Position numbers and translations under genes: made by a program
The notes under the pieces: model-generated
Told to the model about the DNA's origin: nothing
Databases searched by the model: none
The model's input: the letters and a program-made list of their open reading frames with translations, nothing else
Assembly (NCBI GenBank): GCA_015711895.1
Contig: JACVJH010000195.1
Span: forward strand, 1-9,778
Origin: Candidatus Solincola tengchongensis
GTDB taxonomy: Bacteria > Actinomycetota > Geothermincolia > Geothermincolales > RBG-13-55-18
Reading direction: 5' to 3'
DNA: 9,778 nt
In this document: positions 6,184-9,778 of the stretch, in pieces
How positions within the stretch are numbered: the first letter of the stretch is position 1
Layout of the letters: every line of letters starts with the position of its first letter

Positions 6184-6921
6184 ATGGACCTGGAGCTCTG
6201 GATGAAGGCGGCCCGGGGATACCTGTTCCTGGGACGCAACCTCCTAGCGGGGAAGGTCACCAACAAGGTGCTGGACCTCCTGGCCTTCCTCGATTACCGC
6301 CTGCTCATGATCCTCTCCATGTGGCATCCCGACCACGCCACCCGCATCAAGCTGCTGCGCAAGCGGGGGGTGCGGATCTCGGAGAAGGCCTGGGTCGACC
6401 GGGGGGTATGGATAGAGATGACCACCCCCCAGCACGTGATAATAGAGGACTACGCCAAGATAGCCTACGGAGCCATCATCTTCGCCCATGACGCGGCGGT
6501 GAACTCCGTGGCCGACCTCCCCATGCGTGTGCAGGAGACCCGCATAGGGTACAATTCGGCCGTCGGCGCCCGTTCCATCATCATGCCCGGGGTGACGGTG
6601 GGCAAGCACTGCGGCGTGTTGCCGGGATCGGTGGTGACCAAGGACGTTCCGGACCACACGGTCTGGGGCGGTGTCCCGGCGGTACAGATGTTCACCTCCG
6701 AGGAGCTGGGGCTGGCCTGGCAGGCCGACGTCCTGGCCCACCCGGAGAAATACTACGACCACCCCAATGTGGCCCGGGCCCCTTCCACCCCCTTCGACCA
6801 TCTCCTGAACTGGAGGGAATCGGGGGTCAAGGTGAAAGACTGGATGGAGCTGCGCACAGGCACCCCCTTCGACTACATCATCGAGTTCAAACAGCGCAGG
6901 AAAAAGGGCCTGGAAGGGTGA
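6184..6921 (+). CDS. Hexapeptide-repeat (left-handed beta-helix) O-acyltransferase
   Basis: The 245-residue protein has a helical, partly hydrophobic N-terminal part (about 1-60), then imperfect hexapeptide repeats from about 63 to 165: V-W-I-E-M-T, V-I-I-E-D-Y-A-K-I, I-G-Y-N-S-A-V-G-A-R, I-I-M-P-G-V-T-V-G and V-L-P-G-S-V-V-T-K-D-V-P. H102 in F-A-H-D-A matches the catalytic His position of WbbJ/WcaF/NodL-type acetyltransferases. The ending W-G-G-V-P-A replaces the more usual G-N-P-A. The family transfers acetyl or other acyl groups from CoA to sugars. The C-terminal section (about 170-245) is longer than in minimal members and may help bind the acceptor. It is the first gene of the rightward arm and is followed closely by a methyltransferase, so it probably decorates a repeat-unit sugar in the cytosol. 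The acceptor and acyl group are not deducible. Confidence 0.88.
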   Translation: MDLELWMKAARGYLFLGRNLLAGKVTNKVLDLLAFLDYRLLMILSMWHPDHATRIKLLRKRGVRISEKAWVDRGVWIEMTTPQHVIIEDYAKIAYGAIIFAHDAAVNSVADLPMRVQETRIGYNSAVGARSIIMPGVTVGKHCGVLPGSVVTKDVPDHTVWGGVPAVQMFTSEELGLAWQADVLAHPEKYYDHPNVARAPSTPFDHLLNWRESGVKVKDWMELRTGTPFDYIIEFKQRRKKGLEG

Positions 6922-6970
6922 CGGAGAGGGGAACCCGGCCACGGGGTACGGCGGAAAGGGCGGCTCACAA

Positions 6971-6979
6971 GAGGAGGGG
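6971..6979 (+). promoter_or_regulatory. Ribosome binding site supporting the methyltransferase start at 6981
   Basis: GAGGAGGGG lies just before the ATG at 6981. An in-frame GTG at 6918 overlaps the preceding stop codon (GTGA) and could be translationally coupled, but its extra 21 residues are Arg-rich and unlike the family. Confidence 0.55.
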
Positions 6980-6980
6980 C

Positions 6981-7619
6981 ATGTACGACGAGGAATACTA
7001 CCGTTACCGTGAATCCACCCGTGATTTCCGCGTGGAGGCCAAACTGCTCTACCAGCTCTTACGCCCCGAGCCGGACAGCCGCATCCTCGAGGTCGGCTGC
7101 GGGGGAGGCGCGTTCCTCTCCTTCCTGGAGGCCAGAGGCCACCGTGCGGTAGGGGTGGACGTGCTGGAGGAGGCGGTGCGCCTGGCGACGCGGGCAGCGC
7201 CTCGCAGCACGGTCCTCCGCGCTGACGCCTCTCGCCTTCCCTTCCCCGACGCCCACTTCGACCGTCTGGTCAGCCACCACCTCGTGGAACATCTGGAAGA
7301 TATTGGGGGCGCCCTGCGGGAATGGAGGAGGGTACTGCGACCGGGCGGGGTCCTCGTGGTCTGCACGCCCAACCGCCTTTATCCCAGCCCGCGCATCTTC
7401 GAGGACCCGGGCCACGTCCACCTCTACGACCGCAGGGAACTGGAGGGCGCGGTGAGCGAGTGCGGCTTCCTTGTTACGGAATCCTTCACCGTGTTCCCCC
7501 ACCTCCTCCGCGACCGGGTGAGCGTGGCGGTGGGAGTCCCTCTCTACCGCCTCTTCTGCCGCCTGCCGGGGTTCCGGGACCGGGGCCGCAGTCTTTTCCT
7601 CTCCGCCGTGAGGGAGTGA
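6981..7619 (+). CDS. Class I SAM-dependent methyltransferase
   Basis: The 212-residue protein begins M-Y-D-E-E-Y-Y, a common start for this family. Motif I is E-V-G-C-G-G-G-A-F (37-45), the acidic residue binding the SAM ribose is Asp60 in G-V-D-V, the adenine-side motif is A-D-A-S-R-L-P-F-P-D (81-90), and the post-motif III segment is V-L-R-P-G-G-V-L-V-V (118-127). H100 lies in the V-S-H-H-L-V-E-H-L segment, typical of Methyltransf_11-like enzymes. The length is normal for a compact Rossmann methyltransferase. The start at 6981 rests on the strong ribosome binding site; an alternative GTG at 6918 overlaps the acyltransferase stop by four bases. It sits between the acyltransferase and a glycosyltransferase 7 bases downstream, so it most likely methylates a sugar or a lipid-linked glycan intermediate. 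The target atom cannot be told. Confidence 0.88.
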   Translation: MYDEEYYRYRESTRDFRVEAKLLYQLLRPEPDSRILEVGCGGGAFLSFLEARGHRAVGVDVLEEAVRLATRAAPRSTVLRADASRLPFPDAHFDRLVSHHLVEHLEDIGGALREWRRVLRPGGVLVVCTPNRLYPSPRIFEDPGHVHLYDRRELEGAVSECGFLVTESFTVFPHLLRDRVSVAVGVPLYRLFCRLPGFRDRGRSLFLSAVRE

Positions 7620-7626
7620 ATCGGCG

Positions 7627-8832
7627 ATGGGAGCCTACCGTCTGCTGGTGGTGAACCACGCTGTGGAGATGGGGGGAGCGGAGCGCGTGCTCCTCGATTT
7701 CCTCCGGCGGCTGGACCGCGAGCGGTTCGAGCCCGGGCTCGCCGTGCCCCGTCGCGGTCCCCTGGTGGAGGCGGCGGAAACATTGGGCATCCGCGTTCAT
7801 CTGGGAATTCCTTCCAGAAGGCTTCTGGGGATAAGGAGGAGATCCCTGGGTGAAGACCGGAAGGCGGTGGCCCTCTACCCCCTCGATTTCCTGTCCACCG
7901 TGCTGCGGCTGGCCCTCCTCATACGCAGGGAGGGCTACCGTCTCGTGCTCACCAACAGCGCCAAGGCGGATATCTACGGGAGCATGGCCGGGTGGCTGGC
8001 GGGAAGACCGGTGGCCTGGAGGTTTCACGACCTGGCCTCTCCCCAGACCTTCAGCCGTCTCAACCTGTGGCTCTTGAGGACCTGCGCCACCCTTTTCGCT
8101 CGCCGCGTTCTGGCCATATCCGGGGCGGTGCGGGACGCCCTGCTGGCCCTGGGGGTGCCGGGGGAGAGAGTGAGCGTGGTCTACAATGGGACGGAGGTCC
8201 GCGGGGAGACGGGGGTGATACGCAGGAAGGCCAGAAGGGAGTGGGGGCTTCCCGATGACCGGCCGGCGGTGGGGATGGTGGGCAGGCTTGTGGAATGGAA
8301 GGGCCCGGACGTCTTCCTCCGCGCCGCGGCCCGGGTGGCGGAGTCCTTCCCGGAGGCGGTGTTCTTCCTTGTGGGAGGCGCCATATTCGGAAGGGAGGAC
8401 TACCCGGAGGAGCTGCGCGAGTTGAGCCGCTCCCTGGGACTGGAGGGCAGGGTAGTCTTCACCGGGTTCCTCGAGGACCCCCTGCCGCTCATGGCCGCGC
8501 TGGACTGCCTGGTCCACGCCTCCGTTGAGCCGGAGCCCCTGGGGATGGTCATCCTCGAGGCCATGTCCCTGGGATTGCCGGTGGTGGCCACGGACGGGGG
8601 CGGGGTCCCCGAGGTGGTGGAGGAAGGGCGCACCGGGCTGCTGGTCCCTCCGGGAGACCCGGAGGCGCTGGCGCAGGCCGTTTGCTGGATGCTCGCCCAT
8701 CCCGAGGAGAGGAAGGAGATGGGGGAACGGGGAAAGAGGCGGGCCGAGGAGGCCTTCGAGCTCGGCGCGCGTTGCAGGGAGATGGAGGAGGAACTCCTCT
8801 CCCTGCTCGATTGCGGGAGCGGAGCCGGATGA
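7627..8832 (+). CDS. GT4-family glycosyltransferase (GT-B fold)
   Basis: The 401-residue protein has both halves of a GT-B retaining glycosyltransferase. The N-terminal Rossmann half contains G-G-A-E-R (16-20), an acceptor-side motif of this family, and S-A-K-A-D-I-Y-G (111-118). The C-terminal half starts near V-V-Y-N-G-T-E (184-190) and contains G-R-L-V-E-W-K-G (219-226), with the Arg and Lys that bind the donor phosphates, and the E-x7-E motif E303...E311 in E-P-L-G-M-V-I-L-E. A D-G-G-G-V-P-E-V loop (323-330) follows, and the length is standard. The ATG at 7627 is 7 bases after the methyltransferase stop, with AGGGAG upstream, so the two genes are surely in one operon. It probably transfers a nucleotide-activated sugar to a lipid-linked repeat unit at the cytosolic membrane face. 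The donor sugar is unknown. Confidence 0.93.
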   Translation: MGAYRLLVVNHAVEMGGAERVLLDFLRRLDRERFEPGLAVPRRGPLVEAAETLGIRVHLGIPSRRLLGIRRRSLGEDRKAVALYPLDFLSTVLRLALLIRREGYRLVLTNSAKADIYGSMAGWLAGRPVAWRFHDLASPQTFSRLNLWLLRTCATLFARRVLAISGAVRDALLALGVPGERVSVVYNGTEVRGETGVIRRKARREWGLPDDRPAVGMVGRLVEWKGPDVFLRAAARVAESFPEAVFFLVGGAIFGREDYPEELRELSRSLGLEGRVVFTGFLEDPLPLMAALDCLVHASVEPEPLGMVILEAMSLGLPVVATDGGGVPEVVEEGRTGLLVPPGDPEALAQAVCWMLAHPEERKEMGERGKRRAEEAFELGARCREMEEELLSLLDCGSGAG

Positions 8833-8979
8833 CCGGGGAGGCCGACCCTCCGGCGGGCTTTGCCGCGCGCGGCCGGAAGGCCCCGTCCCGGGAACGGGTC
8901 GATAGGCGTCGGGCGGTCTGGCCCTGAGGGGGATGCGGGGTCTATCATTGCCCTTTGGAGAGAGGCTTCACGCGGGGCG

Positions 8980-9000
8980 GGGGCCGACTTTTCCGGCCCC
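8980..9000 (+). repeat. Strong GC hairpin between the two glycosyltransferase genes
   Basis: GGGGCCG (8980-8986) and CGGCCCC (8994-9000) form a perfect seven-base-pair stem around the loop ACTTTTC. No T-run follows, so it is not an ordinary intrinsic terminator. It lies in a 274-base gap within an otherwise tight operon and could affect transcript stability or processing. In GC-rich DNA it may also be chance. Confidence 0.35.
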
Positions 9001-9106
9001 GGACGTGCACGCGGAAGGGTTAAGGATAGGGATTCCGGGGAGCGAAGAGAGGCCGAGCACCGGGGCCTGGGGGAGCGGAATACCCAAAAAGGGGGATCGC
9101 GGCGGA

Positions 9107-9778
9107 ATGATCGTGGGGATAGAAGGCCGGACCCTGCAGGGCAGGCGCTACGGGGTGGCCAGGTACCTGGTGAACCTCCTGCGTGAGCTCACCGTCCTGG
9201 AGGGGGAGGAGGAGTACATCCTCTACCTGTCGGAGCCCATAGAGCCTCTCCCCTTCCGCTCCCCGCGGCTGAGGGAGCGGATCCTTACTCACGCACCCGG
9301 GCTCGCCTGGAGACATCTCCGCCTGCCGCTGGCCATGCGCCGCGACTGTGTGGACCTACACTTCTCCCCTTCCTATTTCCTTCCTCTGCTGAAGGTCTGT
9401 CCCGCGGTGGTCACCGTGCACGACCTGACCTTCAAGGTGCACCCGGAGTGGTTCTCCTCCGACCGCCGCTTTCTTTTCGACGACATCTTCTGGCGCGAGG
9501 TGAGGCAGGCGGAGCGCATCATCACCGTGAGCGAGCATTCCAAACGGGACATCGTGGACGTGTTGGGGGTGGAGCCCTCCAGGGTGACGGTGATACCCGC
9601 GGCACCGGACCGCTTTTTCCGGCCCCTGCGGGACGAGAAGAGGCTCGCCGCGGTGCGGGAGAGGTTCGGCCTCCGCCCCGGTTTCCTCTTCACCGCGGGG
9701 TCCATCCACACGCGGCGCAACCTGGAGCGGCTCATCGAGGCCCTCTCCCTGGCCGAGGCGGAGCTGGGGGAGGAGCTG
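9107..9778 (+). CDS. GT4-family glycosyltransferase, 3' end cut by the right edge
   Basis: The frame is open from the ATG at 9107 to the last base, giving 224 residues. The start M-I-V-G-I-E-G-R-T-L and G-V-A-R-Y-L-V-N-L-L (16-25) matches the usual beginning of mannosyltransferase-like GT4 enzymes (compare G-I-G-R-Y in the family). T-V-H-D-L-T-F (103-109) with H-P-E-W-F (112-116), I-T-V-S-E-H-S-K-R-D-I (139-149), and T-A-G-S-I-H-T-R-R-N-L-E-R-L-I-E-A-L (196-213), which begins the donor half, are all conserved signatures. The E-x7-E catalytic motif lies beyond the window. The frame is open further upstream, but family sequence begins at this ATG; GGGGG lies about 11 bases before it. With a 274-base gap from the previous gene it may still be co-transcribed. 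It probably adds another sugar of the repeat unit. Confidence 0.9.
   Translation, partial: MIVGIEGRTLQGRRYGVARYLVNLLRELTVLEGEEEYILYLSEPIEPLPFRSPRLRERILTHAPGLAWRHLRLPLAMRRDCVDLHFSPSYFLPLLKVCPAVVTVHDLTFKVHPEWFSSDRRFLFDDIFWREVRQAERIITVSEHSKRDIVDVLGVEPSRVTVIPAAPDRFFRPLRDEKRLAAVRERFGLRPGFLFTAGSIHTRRNLERLIEALSLAEAELGEEL

Noticed and set aside
5016..6491. 491-codon plus-strand open frame crossing the Wzz-like gene and the intergenic region
   Set aside because: It lies opposite the well-supported Wzz-like gene, reads Gly/His/Gln-rich with no family signature, and then runs into the acyltransferase in a different frame. It is a GC-rich shadow frame.
7486..8700. 404-codon minus-strand open frame opposite the GT4 glycosyltransferase
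   Set aside because: Its composition is His/Gln/Pro/Arg-rich and it has no domain-like motif, while the plus strand encodes a complete GT4 enzyme. It is a shadow.
8829..8927. 32-codon frame starting in the ATGA overlap at the end of the GT4 gene
   Set aside because: It is Arg/Pro/Ala-rich and too short to judge; the overlap alone is weak evidence, so it is not listed as a gene.

Overview
The window is a polysaccharide (capsule, exopolysaccharide or O-antigen type) biosynthesis locus from a bacterium with GC-rich DNA. Codons end mostly in G or C, GTG starts are plausible, and AGG (Arg) and ATA (Ile) codons are common. The export module is a fused Wzz/BY-kinase-type protein plus a Wzx-type flippase. 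A high-GC actinobacterial lineage is my best guess, but the sequence alone does not prove it. I see no tRNA, rRNA, insertion sequence, CRISPR array or phage gene.

The locus is divergent. Leftward (minus strand) from about 5648 run: a Wzz-type chain-length regulator fused to a degenerate tyrosine-kinase-like domain and a long C-terminal extension (3555-5648); a flippase with a long hydrophilic insertion (1685-3418); an exported alpha/beta hydrolase (198-1250); and the first codons of another gene, probably a methyltransferase, cut by the left edge (1-65). Rightward (plus strand) from 6184 run: a hexapeptide-repeat O-acyltransferase (6184-6921), a SAM-dependent methyltransferase (6981-7619), a GT4 glycosyltransferase (7627-8832) and a second GT4 glycosyltransferase cut by the right edge (9107-9778).

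Inferred division of labour: the right arm assembles and decorates lipid-linked repeat units by glycosyl, acyl and methyl transfer in the cytosol. The left arm flips the units (Wzx-like) and controls polymer length or export (Wzz-like). The exported hydrolase may trim or de-esterify material outside the membrane.

The 535-base divergent intergenic region is the main regulatory segment. It holds a minus-strand extended -10 element, a plus-strand TATAAT hexamer, a plus-strand Rho-independent terminator-like hairpin with no gene before it, and a direct repeat just upstream of the acyltransferase. The most unusual protein observation is that the BY-kinase domain keeps its overall layout but has lost the Walker A GK[ST] and the Walker B aspartate, so it looks like a pseudokinase.
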